This document shows, in pieces, positions 36,333 through 48,853 of a stretch of 64,000 nucleotides of DNA. The notes beneath the pieces were generated by a model, which saw only the letters and a list, made by a program, of their open reading frames with translations, had not been told where the DNA came from and searched no databases. Numbering within the stretch: position 1 is the stretch's first letter; each line of letters begins with the position of its first letter. This DNA is from Chelydra serpentina (taxonomy: Eukaryota > Chordata > Testudines > Chelydridae), in assembly GCA_037349315.1 (NCBI GenBank), contig JBAIAC010000030.1, positions 12,483,501-12,547,500 of the forward strand. Reading direction: 5' to 3'. The translations under genes and the position numbers were made by a program.

Positions 36333-37415
36333 TAAATGGAGCCCAATAGTCCTGTGGCCATTATAGGTATTATTTGCATATTAGTCTCCATTTCTACACA
36401 TGTGCATTTAGAGCTTTGGGCAGGTATTGACAAAAATCTGAATACATTACACCTCTGCTTCCTAATTACAGTGGTGACAGCGGAAGACAAAGAATATACA
36501 TGAGATCTGAGCAAGGTGTTAAATCATAATAACATATGTTCACACCATGCCCTGTTCCTGTATACAATATGAAAAAATCCTACTAATTAAGGTTACTTTG
36601 TCAGACTGATAGGTAATTACCAGAACAAACCTTCTAACCTCATGGCCCTGAGCAGTAGAAGGTCAAAAATAATGGTGTTGTCCTTTAGAGACCAATGATG
36701 TCTGGGTAAGAAAGGCAAAAAAATACCTGGCAACTTTACATAGAGGAATTTTAAGTTTCTGTGCATACTGTCTAAAGCTTCTAAAACATACTGCTTAGAT
36801 TCATATTTCTTTCAGTTTACAGGACATTCTGAATTTAATCTCTCTATCCACTAGCCTACACTGATTTCAGCTCAGGGTCGCTAAAGTTAAAAGAGATAAC
36901 AGTTCCATTGCAGCCTTTCTGCTTTAGAGGTCAATGAAAAGTTTCTCAGGATGCATAATTCAAAAATAGTATATATTTTTACATGAAAGATTGTTAGAAG
37001 AGTTTGATTTTTTTCATCCTATGACTTAAAGAATTCTTTTTGATTAATTAAGATGAAGAGGACTAAGATGTTGAAAACTTCCCTGAAAATGCAGAGCATT
37101 CTTAAAGAACCACAGTCAATAATGAGCTCATTCCCATAGTATGAACCTGTAATTTTGTTGGTTCAACAAGAAATAAGTATTTAAGACAACTGCTATGAAA
37201 TACTGGTGACATTTAGGAGGCCTATTAGCACTTCATCAAATTAACAATATAGTTCTAATTCCCTTGAGTGTCATATGTGTTTTTCTTATAATATTGGCTG
37301 ATTATCTCCTGCATTAATGAAGTGGACTACTGCCAAAAATATGCAAATAAAAATTTAGGGGACCTGGCGTTTGTAAATTAAGATATTTTGGAATCCTTAC
37401 TTACATTTTAGAGGG

Positions 37416-37430
37416 TTTTTTTTTTTTTTT
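37416..37430. repeat. T15 homopolymer
   Basis: Fifteen consecutive T. Confidence 0.95.
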
Positions 37431-37977
37431 ACAATGAACATTTTCTCTAGCTTATGTCAAAAAGGAACAAATTCTTCATTGTTAAATTACTTGCCTAAGT
37501 GCTGGAAAACATTAATATGTAAATAGTCTAAACTCTAAATTCCTGAAGTCTGTACTATCTGGATTGTCACTGTCGAGATGTCAAGTTTTTGGTTAAGTTC
37601 TCCCCAGGAATTTAAATATAGTTCTGCAATAAAAGCAGAGAGCTTCCTCTTCTAAATAGCAGGTCATGTAGTTCCCTGATAATGTGTACAAACATGTCAC
37701 ATTTTTACAGGTTTGTGCAAAATTAAAAAAAGAAGAAGAAGCTCAATCATTCTAAAAGCAGTAAACTTGGTATTTAAGACACATACACATGTGATAAGAA
37801 TATAACATTTATAATACTAACAAGCTGTAATTTTCTCTTTTTTTACTAAAATAAAAATAAAAATCAACAGAATGTTGAATATACCAATCAATTTAGAACT
37901 TCATCTGTAGAGCCCACGGGGCTCTAAATAAACCTGGTAGGTAGCCTTTATTGGGAAGTGAGGATATCTTATGTATA

Positions 37978-38262
37978 TTTATAGGTTTTAAGGTCAGAAG
38001 GGACCATTATGATCATGTGGACTGACCTCCTGCATAATACAACCATAGATTTCACCCTATAATTCTTGCATCAGCTCAGCAACTTGAGGTTGAACTAGAG
38101 AATATCTTTTAGAAAGTCACACAATCCTGATTATATAAGTTAATGACGGGCAAATTGGTTCAAATGAACCACCTCTGAAATGGTACCTCTATCTTCCCCC
38201 AGCCTGAACTCAACCTGCATCTTTAAGGTATTAATACATTTGTATAAGCACAGCCTTTATTT
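37978..38262 (-). mobile_element. Old CR1-type LINE 3' fragment
   Basis: On the plus strand this reads TTTTAAGGTCAGAAGGGACC followed by ATTATGATCAT, the reverse complement of a CR1-class 3' terminus. The antisense coding tail decays beyond about 38140. No frame survives. Confidence 0.6.
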
Positions 38263-38310
38263 GCGACAAAGGGTCCTGTGGCACCTTATAGACTAACAGA
38301 GGTATTCCCT
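38263..38310 (+). repeat. Partial Penelope-like terminal repeat
   Basis: GCGACAAAGGGTCCTGTGGC followed by ACCTTATAGACTAACAGA matches the middle of the 8668 unit. Both ends are missing. Confidence 0.6.
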
Positions 38311-38730
38311 TCCTGTAACTCCACTACCCCATACCAGTTCTCCTTTCTGCAATCTCCAGTATATCTCCTGGATTCCCCCTTCCTTCTTTCCTTTCATTTC
38401 CTGGGGCAGCCTTTATACAGCCAATGAACAGGAAGGGAGGAGAAAATTTTAGCTAATAATGCAAGTCTCCAGTTAGCTAGGAAAGCTGCAGTTTCTGGAG
38501 AATACTGTTTGCGTCTACGGCTTTTATGCTCCTATTCATGAGCACTTTTAGAGAGAACTTAATATAATTAATATGAAAACTCATGCAGTGTTTCTATGCA
38601 TCACCAAAGCTGAATTGTCATTCAGCAATACATGCTACCTCTGCAAGCAAAAATTGACTCATTCCCATAGAACACAATATATGCATCCAGAAAAGGAATA
38701 CAGAATACGGATAATGAGATGGGAGCTTTA

Positions 38731-38857
38731 AGGCCAGGTTTTTAAAGGGATTTAGGCGCCTCTTTAAAAAGCAGAGAGGAACCTAGGCACTTCTGAAAAT
38801 TCAATTAGGCACTTATATGCATCTTTGGGTGCCCAAATACCTTTAAAAATCTGGCCT
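38731..38857. mobile_element. MITE-like element with inverted ends
   Basis: AGGCCAGGTTTTTAAAGG at the left and CCTTTAAAAATCTGGCCT at the right form inverted termini, with GGCGCC/GGTGCC inner symmetric motifs. 127 bp, noncoding. The superfamily is not decided because no target duplication is clear. Confidence 0.6.
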
Positions 38858-39247
38858 GTTGTGAATTGGAATAGGGTAGTATCCCCTTAAACAACTTGTG
38901 TCCTCTAGTGGTGCTCATTGTGTTCTATGTTTTAAAGCCACCAGAGCCGAATCCGAGCAGCAGAGTTGATATGTTTTACTGTGTAATTTCATTGACTTCA
39001 GTGGAGTCAGTCCTGATTTAAACTAGTGCAAGGTTAGAATCAGGCCCCCATCTTTCCTCAAAGAACAATAAACTTTTTATACTGTGTAAGCTTATACTTA
39101 AAACCACTTTCGCGCTCTGCTTTGCCAATTGTACTGACAACTCAGCAATGGATTTAGCACTGAGAGATGAAATGAGAGGATTCATATTATGTGGGAGGAC
39201 AATGAATAACCTTAGATCCTCCGATGATATTAACCTCATCACATTGA

Positions 39248-39690
39248 CCAAGCAGGATTTACCAAAAAGAAGACCAGGAAAGTAGAATCTCCTGACAGAA
39301 GATCAGCAAGGAGAAGACAAAAATGATGTCACCTGGAAGACATCAGGAGGAGGTAAAGATGAAATCCAGAGATAAAGAACTAGAACATGTGGAAAAATGT
39401 GCCTCCTTTGGAGGACTAGTATCAAAGAATGGGAACTGTGAAGATGATATAAAAAGAAGAATCAGACTAGCTGCTTTTGCATTAAGAAACTTCCAAGATC
39501 TGGAATTATAAACAAAAACCCGTGTATATGACACAACTGTCATGCTGATACTGCTGTATGGGTCAGAATGTTGGACTATGCGGTAAGCCAACAAACAAAA
39601 GACAATGACTGCAGAAATGAACTGGTTGAGGGGAATAACGAGAATTTCAATCCTGCAGAAAAAAACAATAAAGTGATAAGAAAATGACTA
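39248..39690 (+). mobile_element. Non-LTR RT C-terminal relic (RTE/Ingi-like)
   Basis: Translated pieces VEKCASFGGLVSKNGNCEDD, then IKRRIRLAAFALRNF, then after a stop TTVMLILLYGSECWT, match the post-RT region of RTE/Ingi-type LINEs, where the pattern is FxYLGSxI..G....EI..RI and then LYGSExW. Stops and decay make it dead. It is followed within about 120 bp by a CR1 relic. The exact clade is uncertain. Confidence 0.55.
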
Positions 39691-39799
39691 GGGCAAAAAA
39701 TAATGCTGGGTTGGGCCTTTGAATGTATCCCACAATGCACATAAAGCTTGTCTCTTTCACTTACTTTTAATTTTTATACCATATTACTAATTTCTGAAG

Positions 39800-40760
39800 A
39801 TTTTAGCACTGACAAAGGTTTATTTGACAGGGTAACAAGCCTTGATATTCTTTGGAAGGGTAACAAGCCTTGTGGATGGGGGGAAGCGGTAGACGTGGTA
39901 TATCTTGACTTTAGTAAAGCTTTTGATGCTGTCTCGCATGACCTTCTCATAAACAAACTAGGGAAATGAAACCTAGATGGAGCTACTATAAGGTGGGTGC
40001 AAAACTGGGTGCAAAACCATTCCCAGAGAGTAGTTATCAGTGGTTCACAGTCATGCTGCAAGGACATAACGAGTGGGGTCCTGTAGGGATCAGTTCTGGG
40101 TCCGGTTCTGTTCAATATCTTTATCAGTGATTTAGATAATGGCATACAGAGTACACTTATAAAGTTTGCGGACGATACCAAGCTGGGAGGAGTTGCAAGT
40201 ACTTTGGAGGATAGGATTAAAATTCAAAATGATCTGGACAAACTGGAGAAATGGTCTGAAGTAAATAGGATGAAATTCAATAAGGAGAAATGCAAAGTAC
40301 TCCATTTAGGAAGGAACAATCATTTTCACACACAAAATAGGAAATGACTGCTAAGGAAGGAGTACTGCAGAAAGGGATCTGGGTGGTCATAGTGGACCAC
40401 AAGCTAAATATGAATCAACAGTGTAACGCTATTGCAAAAAAAGCGAACATCATTCTGTGATATATTAGCAGGAGTTTTGTAAGCAAGACATGAAAAGTAA
40501 TTCTTCCGCTCTAGTCTGCACTGATCAGGCATCAACTGGAGTACTGTGTCTAGTTCTGGGCACCACATTTCAGGAAGGATGACGACAAATTGGAGAGAGT
40601 CCAGAGAAGAGCGACAAAAATGATTAGAGGTCTAGAAAACATGACCTATGAGGGAAGATTGAAAAAATTGGGTTTGTTTAGTCTGGAAAAGAGAAGACTG
40701 GGGGGGGGACATGATAAAAGTTTTCAAGAACATAAAAGGAGGAGAGAGAAAAATTGTTTG
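39800..40760 (+). mobile_element. Older CR1 with frameshifts
   Basis: The RT palm is visible as [20 protein letters not shown], then after stops a decayed SGVPQGS-equivalent near 40070 and FADD near 40165-40180. The C-terminal [17 protein letters not shown] lies at 40593-40643. Several stops and indels. The remaining CR1 3' end resumes at 40923 after a foreign GC-rich segment. Confidence 0.85.
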
Positions 40761-40922
40761 GCAGCAGGAAGTGCCTGGAGGTAGACAGAGGAGTGGGGAC
40801 GCAGCGTGCTGGGGGGTTGGTGGGGGAGGGGCGCTTGGCAGTCACAGGAAATAACAGGGGGGGCGCACGGGGAGCTTGGCGGTTCTTAGGAAAGGCCTGC
40901 GTGCCGCATGTTTGAGACCCCT
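40761..40922 (-). mobile_element. GC-rich insert with hAT-like terminus
   Basis: G-rich sequence replaces an internal part of the CR1. Its right edge, read on the minus strand, begins CAGGGGTCTCAAACATGCGG, which resembles a hAT-type terminal inverted repeat. The matching other end and an 8-bp duplication were not found, so the piece is probably a deletion remnant. Confidence 0.4.
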
Positions 40923-41010
40923 GGTTTAGATAATACTTAGTCCTGCTATGAGTGCAGGGGACTGGACTAGATGACCTCTCAAGGTCGCTTCCAGTCCTAG
41001 GATTCTATGA
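40923..41010 (+). mobile_element. CR1 3' end resuming after the insert
   Basis: TAGATAATACTTAGTCCTGC, then GACTGGACTAGATGACCTCT, then GGATTCTATGA at about 41000 is a CR1 3' terminus with a single terminal octamer unit. It completes the element of 39800-40760. Confidence 0.85.
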
Positions 41011-41714
41011 TTTTTCCCTCCCAGCTCATCTTCTGAGACTTATGCCTAGTGGATACTGCAGTGAGATCATAATGTTGAATGTATGACATCACACTGAAGT
41101 TCCTTACAAGCTGTTGTCACGGTCATAGGGTTATTATTTCTCTGTGCAAGTGAAGCTGGGTCTTGAGGAGGAAATGCTATTTTTCAGATACAAACAACTG
41201 AAATGAAACCAAAAGGGAACAGAGAAAATGACTTGCAAAACAATAGTTTTTCAGTACAATTGTTCATTTTTCCTCTAAGTTTGCTCTAGTCTGAACATTC
41301 CCCTATAAGGGCCTCCACCTTGTGCTGTTAGAGGACAACATAAGATGCTAGTACAGGAGAGATTTTCTCCTCTCAGACCCCATCACAGAGGCCCTAAACA
41401 TTCCTCCTGTAGGTATAGTGGTAGTCTTCAGTGAGGCCATGTGCTTCCTTCTCCTTTCTTTGTCTTCTCATTGGACTGGGGAGGGGAGGGAGAATGAGAC
41501 AAGAGAGGAGAAAACAGTACTTAAGCCTTTGAAAAGTTCCACTCTGAATCACTCCTTTCCATTCTGTAGTTAGTGCCCTAGCAATATTGCTTATGTTTAG
41601 CGGCATGATGAATGACTCTTCCCATCATTTTAGTTATGACTAAACCTTGCTCTCCTGCATTATCATCAGTCACTTTTAGTGATCATTGATGGGCATGGCA
41701 CTTTATGGTATGTA

Positions 41715-43558
41715 AAAAATTGTTTTAAGTACATCAGAAGCAGGAAGCCTGCCAAACAATCAGTGAGTCACTGGACAACTGAGGGGCTAAAGGAGCAATC
41801 AAGGAAGAAAAGGCCATTGCGGAGAAGCTAAATTAATTATTTGCATCAGTCTTTACTGGAGTGGGATTTGAGAGAGATTCACACATCTTTTTAGATGACA
41901 AATCTGTGGAACTGTCCCAGATTGAGGTGCCAGTAGAGGATGTTTTGGGACAAACTGATAAATTTAACAGTAACAAGTCACCAGCACCAGATGATATTCA
42001 CCCAAGAATTCTGAAGAAACTCAAATATGAAATTGCAGAACTACTAACTATGGTATGTAATATATCACTTAAATGAGCCTTTGTACCAGATGACTGGAGG
42101 ATAGATAACAGTAATGCTGATTTAAAAAAAAGTCTCCATAGGCAATCCTGGCAATTATAGGCTGGTAAACCTAACTTCAATATCAGACAGATTGGTTGAA
42201 ACTATAATAAAGAACAGAATTATCAGACATATAGATGAACATGATATATTGGGGAAGAATCAACATGGCTTTTATAAAGGGAAATTATTCCTCACCAATC
42301 TATTAAAATTCTTCGAGAGGGTCAAAAAACATGTGGACAAGGGTGATCCAGTTTATATAGTGTACTTGTACTTTCAGAAAGCCTTTAATAAGGTCCCTCA
42401 CCAAAGGGTCTTAAGCAAACTAAGCAGTCATGGGATCAGAAGGAAGGTCCTTTCTTAGATCAGGAACTGATTGAAAAATGGGAAACAAAGAGTAGGAATA
42501 AATGGTCAGTTTTCACAATGGAAAGAGGCAAATAGCAGGGTTCCTTGAGAATCTGTACTGGGACCTGTGCTATTCAATGTATTCATAAATGATCTGAAAA
42601 AGGGGTAAACAGTGAGGTGGCAAAGTTTGCAGATGATATTAAATTATTCAAGAAAGTTAAGTCTAAAGCTGACTGTGAAGAGTTTACAAAGATCTCATAA
42701 AACTAGGTGACACTGGGCAACAAAATGTCAGATGAAATTCATGTTAATAAATGCAAACTAATGCACACTGGAAAACATAATCCCAACTATACCTACAAAA
42801 TGATGGGGTCTAAATTAGCTGTTACCACTGAAGTCTTGGACAGTTCTTTGAAAACATCTGCTCAATGTGCAGTGGCAGCCAAAAAAAGCTAACAGAATGC
42901 TAGGCACCATTAGGAAAGGCATAGATAATATGACAGAAAACATCATAATGCCACTATATAAATCCATGGCTCACCACACCTCGAATACTGCATGAAGGTC
43001 TGGTCACCCCATCTCAAAAAAGATGCATTGAAACTGCAACGGGTACAGAGAAGGACAATGCAAATTACGAGGGGAGAGATTAAAAAGACTGGTACCGAAA
43101 AGAAACAACTAACAGGAGATATGAAAGAGGTCTATAAAATCATGACTGGTGTGGAGAGAGTGAATAGGGAAGTGTTATTTAACCCCTTTGCGTAACACCA
43201 GGGGCACCCAATGAAATGAATAGGCAGCAAGTTTAAAACAAACATAAAGAAGTACTTCTTTACCCAGGCACAGTCAACCTGTGGAACTTGTTGCAAGGGG
43301 AAGTTGAAGGTCAAAAGTATAAGTGGGTTCAAAAAAGAATTAGATAAGTTCATGAAGAATCTTGGCTAATAGCAACCCCATGTTCTGGGCGTCCCTAAAC
43401 TTTGGACAGGCACTGGACAACAGGGGATGGATCACTTGATAATTGCCCTGTTCTGTTCATTTTCACTGAAGCATCTGGCACCAGCAATTGTCAGAAGACA
43501 AGATACTGGGCTAGGTAGACCATTAGTCTGACCCAGTATGGCTGTTCTTATGTTTATA
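41715..43558 (+). mobile_element. Old CR1/L3-like LINE
   Basis: Its frames translate, with stops and shifts, as a CR1-class ORF2: SPAPDDIHPRILKKLKYEIA (about 41970-42030), then HGFYKGKLFLTNLLKFFERV (about 42265-42325), then QKAFNKVPHQRVLSKLSSHG and ADD at about 42630. The 3' end at 43525-43558 reads TCTGACCCAGTATGGCTGTT followed by CTTATGTTTATAAG, a TTCTTATG-type tail unlike the ATTCTATG tail of the younger CR1s. Clearly a different, older lineage that I would place near L3; the name needs a library search. Confidence 0.8.
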
Positions 43559-45438
43559 AGAGGAACTAACTGCCCTGAAGAGCTTACAACCCGGAGACAC
43601 AAACCCTGCAGTTGCAGTACAGATGATGGACAAAACGTAACATGTGGATGTTAGGTATTTATTCACCTGCATTATCTCAGTTACCATAGCATCTAAGCAC
43701 TGCAATACAGTGGGAGAGCAAGAGTGAGAGAGAGAGAAGAGGGTGGGCAATTGGCTAACCTTAACAGGGAAGCTCTTTGGGACATAAGAGATAATGGGAG
43801 CTATCGGAAGAGAATCTTCATTGGCTTGTTTGGATGGGGTGAATAAGAAAATGAAGTCAGAGGTTGTTGGTATAAGTGATATTGTGGAGAGGTTTAAACT
43901 TTATGTGGAGGGAAAGGGGTACACCTGTGTGTCAAAGACAGAAGGTGATGCATCTCTCTCATTTTGAGAGGCTAATCTGGTGAGGGAACTCTACCTGTAT
44001 GTGTGTGCATGCACGCATCCCTGTGTTATAGATGGAACACCAGATAGTTTCAAGTGGACTGTCTAATGCTTGGAGGACTGGCGTTAAAGTCAAAATAGGG
44101 GGTTTGTCAACTGCCCTTCTCCTTTCCCCAATGTGAGTCAGAAGCTGGCCCTATGGTAACTCTGAGCCACCTTTGTGCTCCATGAATTTTGAGTCCATGC
44201 AAGGTCCTGCCGAGCCTCTGGCATAAGTCAGAGCAGCCCCAGGGCTGCTCTAACTTACATATTGCTATGGGTCGTGGAAAACCAAGACGAGGCATAGTGC
44301 AGTGCAGTCAGCTCACTACTCTGAGAGCAGGCTCAATGTAGATGCCTTATGAAAATTCTACAGTTGCTGGAGGCCCCGATACAAGGGGTATTCTCAGCAG
44401 ACCATTTCTGCTCTCTTCAAGGACCCTTTATACAGCTAGCACCAAGTAAATGGGCCATATTTTAACTGAGAATCAGATACATGAGATGAACATAGCAACA
44501 TGATTTCACTAAATATGTGACATGAAATGCATGTGGGTGGTGCTATTATTAGCACTGCAGAATCAGGGTCCAATATAGTGTTAAGTACTGTAAATGAAAA
44601 ATACATTTAATCAAGGTTGCATCTATAAATGTATGCACATAAGCAACATGATACGGATTTCATCATGATCATTATACAGAAAAATATTTCGCTCCCATGA
44701 AAAGAATTGTTTTTCTAAACACCAAATGGTAACACCAAATGCTCTGTTTATTTAAATTATTATTTCCTATCTTGTAAAAAAAGTTTATTGTAAAGGCAAA
44801 CAGCTGTAGCTCAGGATAGTCAAGCATTCTCCCTCTTATTTGTTGCCAGACAAAATGGTTGTAACACAGACATTTATGCTTTTGGAATATGAAGCATGAA
44901 GTAGTTGTAAATCAGTGCCCATAGGTAACAATTACTCCACTCATTAATAGATCTCCCTAGTCTCTCATAAAATAACTTTGAAAGTATCTCCTGGGACAGG
45001 GTGGGGGAAGTCTGCTTTATGATCATTAACAGCCTACTATCTTGTGAATCTTTAGAATAACCGTTTTACCCCCAAAGCTATTGGATTATGAATGTAAAAA
45101 CAGCAGATGATACAATGAATATACAGTTTGCAATGAAAGTCCATGGGCTTGAATCATCCCCACTGGAGCCACTGTATGCAATCCAGGGCAAAATGAAGCC
45201 CTGTATTTATATTTTATTCTTTAGCAGCAGCCAGTTACAACCAAAAAAGGGACACGGTCAGAATAGGGCAAAAAATTGCTCATGGAATACAACAGGAAAT
45301 GAGAGAGAAAAGATACAAATGTAAAATCTCACAAGGAACATTTTCGTATATTTAGGATATTTATGAATGCCTGTTTCAGATAAAACAATACTTTAGACTA
45401 TTCATTACTAACATATTTCAACATCTTCAAGAATAGGA

Positions 45439-45523
45439 ACCAAATTCACTGCTGGTGTAAGTATACATAACTCCAAAGAAGTCAATAAAGTTGTGCCTAC
45501 TTATGTCATAGGTGAATTTGGTC
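45439..45523. repeat. Dyad-symmetric short repeat
   Basis: ACCAAATTCAC at the left and GTGAATTTGGT at the right are perfectly inverted. The centre contains AAGAAGTCAATAAAG, as in the related units. Confidence 0.5.
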
Positions 45524-45835
45524 CTGGAAGTCTATCATGATATGCTTAAATATTTTATTCATATGTAACTTATAAATATATAAATACCTGATTGTGAAAG
45601 ACAATGCAATTGGCTGAGAAAGTGTTATGTGATATAAAATAGTTTTGTGTCATTGCCCAATATTCGGTTAACAATCTAGAAAGAGATCCATTTGTAATTG
45701 GCTTTGATAAGATCACATGATACTTGTGGATAAACCATAAATATCCATGGTCTGTAAAACTGGCTCTTCTCCCCTTCTGACTAAATAATCCCAATTTGAT
45801 GACTAATTGTTTGTATTATAATATTGTCCAAAGGC

Positions 45836-45950
45836 TGCGATCAGATTGGGGCCCCTATTATGCCAGGGATTGTGCAAACAAAGAGTAAGAGACGCTCCCT
45901 GTTCTGAAGACAGGATGCAACAAGTGGGTATAACAGACAATCATAGGGGC
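45836..45950 (+). repeat. Amniote dispersed repeat, eroded
   Basis: GGGGCCCCTATTATGCCAGG then GACGCTCCCTGTTCTGAAGA parallels the repeat at 46150 and its usual downstream part. Confidence 0.4.
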
Positions 45951-46149
45951 TGGGGGAGGGAACAGAAGCATCACAGTGACAGCAACATATGGCTACATTA
46001 CTTAGCTGTGCACACAATTCAATGGTTTAGAGTCATTTGCCTTTTTAAACTGATAGGTTATAAACAAATACAACAGCTACAATCACTGGGGTTTATAGTC
46101 AAGGCTATCAAATGCACAAGCTCCATCTGACACTGATATATTATGATTA

Positions 46150-46240
46150 ATGATTATTATTTGTACTACTGTAGCACCTAAGAGTTCCAGTCATGGATCA
46201 GGACCCCATTGTGCTAGGTGCTGTACAAACACATAAGCCT
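46150..46240 (+). repeat. Amniote dispersed repeat
   Basis: TGATTATTATTTGTACTACT, then AGCACCTAAGAGTTCCAGTC, then CCCATTGTGCTAGGTGCTGT. I recognise this as a common interspersed sequence of reptile and bird DNA but not its formal name. Confidence 0.55.
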
Positions 46241-46977
46241 TCATTTTAGATAAAATCTAAAATAATTTTCTCTCTAGGATGTTTAAAGTTGTTTCCCTAT
46301 TTTGAATGTATCTTCAAAAAGAAGTGAATGGTAAGGACCCAATCCTGCAAAGTGCTGAGTGACCTCAATTCCTATTAAAATTAATGGGAACCAAGGGTGC
46401 TCAGCATCTGACCCTACAGCAAAATATTCGTTTATACCTCAAAATGTTGGGTTGCTGTTAGACACACCTGAAAGTTTTATTGTGAAACTCATCAGTTATG
46501 TCTAACACATCTGTCAATTGAATGTTTTAGCTCAGGAAGAAAGATCGCTTTCATGCCTACAGGTTGGGAGAGTTTGAAGGGTTTTGGTAACATCTGACAA
46601 TCCGTCAGTAAGGCAGAGGCTGGTGCCTTAAGGAAAAGAACGAGGTATTTTATTCTAATGTCTCTATACTTCTTTTTTTTTTTCTGTCTGAGGCTTGGGT
46701 TTATGTTTGGAGCAAAGTAAGTACAGCCTAGAAGGGATACAATCTTAATCTCTGTGAACTTTAGTGTGGAATATAAACATTAATCCAATCTCTGAGACCT
46801 TACTAAAAATGAGTACTTGATCTGCTCCCACTGAAGTCAGTGGCAAAACTCCTATTGACTTAAGTTGTTCAGGATCAGGGCTGTTACAAAGAATAAAACC
46901 ATGTACTTGGACTATTGGACATTGTGCATATTGCTCTTCTCATTGGGGGTTTGATTCAATGCCCCCTGGAGTCCAGG

Positions 46978-47053
46978 GCCAGATCCTCAGGTGGTTTAAA
47001 TTGTCATGGCTTTAATGGAGCTATGACAATTTACACCAGTTGAGGATCTGCCC
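46978..47053. repeat. Dyad-symmetric repeat, 31-bp arms
   Basis: Arms 46981-47011 and 47020-47050 are inverted copies with four mismatches in 31, around the 8-nt centre TTAATGGA. The best preserved of the dyad units here. No coding capacity. Confidence 0.7.
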
Positions 47054-48814
47054 CAATGAATTCCTTCAATAGACATTGGAGCAGACCCTAGTAGACAGAT
47101 CCTTGTGTCAATGACAAAATCCTGGAGGCATTTGCTACTCAAAATTTTAATTGTGGCAGGCACAGCTGCACATTTATTTTCTCATTGCAGTGTCGTACCT
47201 TGCTGCTGTCAAGATAGGTCATTCAAATGTGATGTGACAGAAACGACATGGCCTGATGGAAGCCACTCCTGCTGCAGGTAAAGTGATCTGGAAGAAATTT
47301 GAAAACAGAAACATCTTTATATCTGCCACCTACTATAATTCGATGTAGCAACTAGCAAATACTCAGACTGAATACAGGAGAGTAGAAACAGTGCAGGTAT
47401 TAATATATCTGCTCTTCCCACAGATTGGCAAGCAGCCTAAATCCACTGCTACCTGAAATTATGCCAACCTGTTCGGCACATCTGAATTTAAAACTAATCT
47501 CTTATTTGCAATCAAAGCATCTACAAAGCTGATGCTTGTAATGGGTTTTATTACACTGCATTAAATATTGTTGTTGAAATTTGCATTTGCAATGGCCAAT
47601 TAGTATATTTATTTATTAGAATTTAGTCATGCTATTTCTAGTAAATGAAATGCAGCACATAAGAACATAAATAGGACTATTAGCTACATTCCCCTCTTTC
47701 CTCTTTTATAGCCTTCATTATTTTTGCACAAATGCCAGGATTTTTTTTTTGGTGAAAAATTAAGTTTGCATGAAGACTTGCCCGCTCTCCAAAGCTGTGA
47801 TGACATTCAATTTGATTGCGAGTTACACCACATTAAAAAAGACGTTTTTCTGAGAGCAGCGGTTAAAACCCAGACGCCTACATTTATTTACATTTGCAAT
47901 GCTTCTGCCATGTATATAGTGATACAGTGAACTACTTAGCTTGTGGAATGAAAATAACTTGCATCTGTGTTAAATGTCAGAAGAAATTGTAGCACTGATT
48001 AATAAGTAAAGAATACATAATTAGAAAAAAAAGTTGGTCCTTGCAAAACTGCTGTGTGTCTAAATTGTCATTCATCCTTGCACAGAATGAACAGATTGAA
48101 ATAAATACAAGATAGGTCGTATAATGAAATTTGCTTTCCCCTTTTTACCGGAGTATTCAGGTTTCAGAACAATATCACTTCTTACTATTTTACTTTAAAT
48201 GAAGGATAGAATATTTCCATCATTACCTGGTTTATTAAGATCTGGTATGTGACCAAATATGTTCTGGTTTGGCTCAAAATTATTGTTAATATGAATTAAA
48301 TGTCATCTTAAATGCCTAGAAAAAAGATTTTTTTAACTTAACCTTTGGACTTATTTTACTTTTTTTTCTTATTCTCAGTCAGTCTGGATTAATTTAGGAG
48401 ATCACAAATAAGAGAAAGTAGAGTGAGAAATGAGATGCACTAGAGACAGGAAGTTCAGATGCAGATTGGAAAATCCCCAAAGTTTAGATCCATGTTTTCT
48501 TTTAATCCTCTCTCTAATTACAATACTTCACTTATATGGTCCTTCACATTTTGAGGATCTCAAAGTGCTTAAAAGAATATTTTGGTGAGCTAAGGACTAT
48601 TTTACCTATTTTCTTAGATCGATAAATTGTGGTCCTGATAGGTTAATCACTTGGAGTATGGAGCAAGCCTACATAAAAGGGCTTTTTTCTCCATGTGGAA
48701 ACATTGTGGGCCAGAAGGGTGGAACCCTTAGCTCCAGTGGGCCAGGCTCTCTTGTATAGCAGGGCTGAGAATGGAGCACAGGGCATTATGGGGGAATGGC
48801 AGAAACAAAACAAT

Positions 48815-48853
48815 CCATATTTACTTTCTGTGTAGAAAGAAAAGTAAATATGG
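48815..48853. other. 13-bp perfect inverted repeat at CR1 5' junction
   Basis: CCATATTTACTTT (48815-48827) and AAAGTAAATATGG (48841-48853) are perfect complements with a 13-nt spacer. The right arm lies in the first bases of CR1 sequence and the left arm in the flank. Confidence 0.75.

Larger units (their letters stand above)
32111..37977. other. AT-rich unique DNA, no gene seen
   Basis: Nearly 6 kb with no defensible exon. It holds dyad repeats at 33143 and 34190, a GT microsatellite at 36317 and a T15 run at 37416. Confidence 0.5.
43560..48839. other. Mostly unique AT-rich DNA
   Basis: No host exon seen. Short dispersed repeats lie at 45439, 45836, 46150, 46815 and 46978. 47480-47940 is AT-rich with many ATTA/TAAT cores and looks like ordinary enhancer-type noncoding sequence, but conservation is untested. 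Confidence 0.45.

Noticed and set aside
38263..38310. Independent SINE family for the GTTAGTCTG repeats
   Set aside because: The longer copy at 19253 continues into coding-like sequence, which favours Penelope-like ends.
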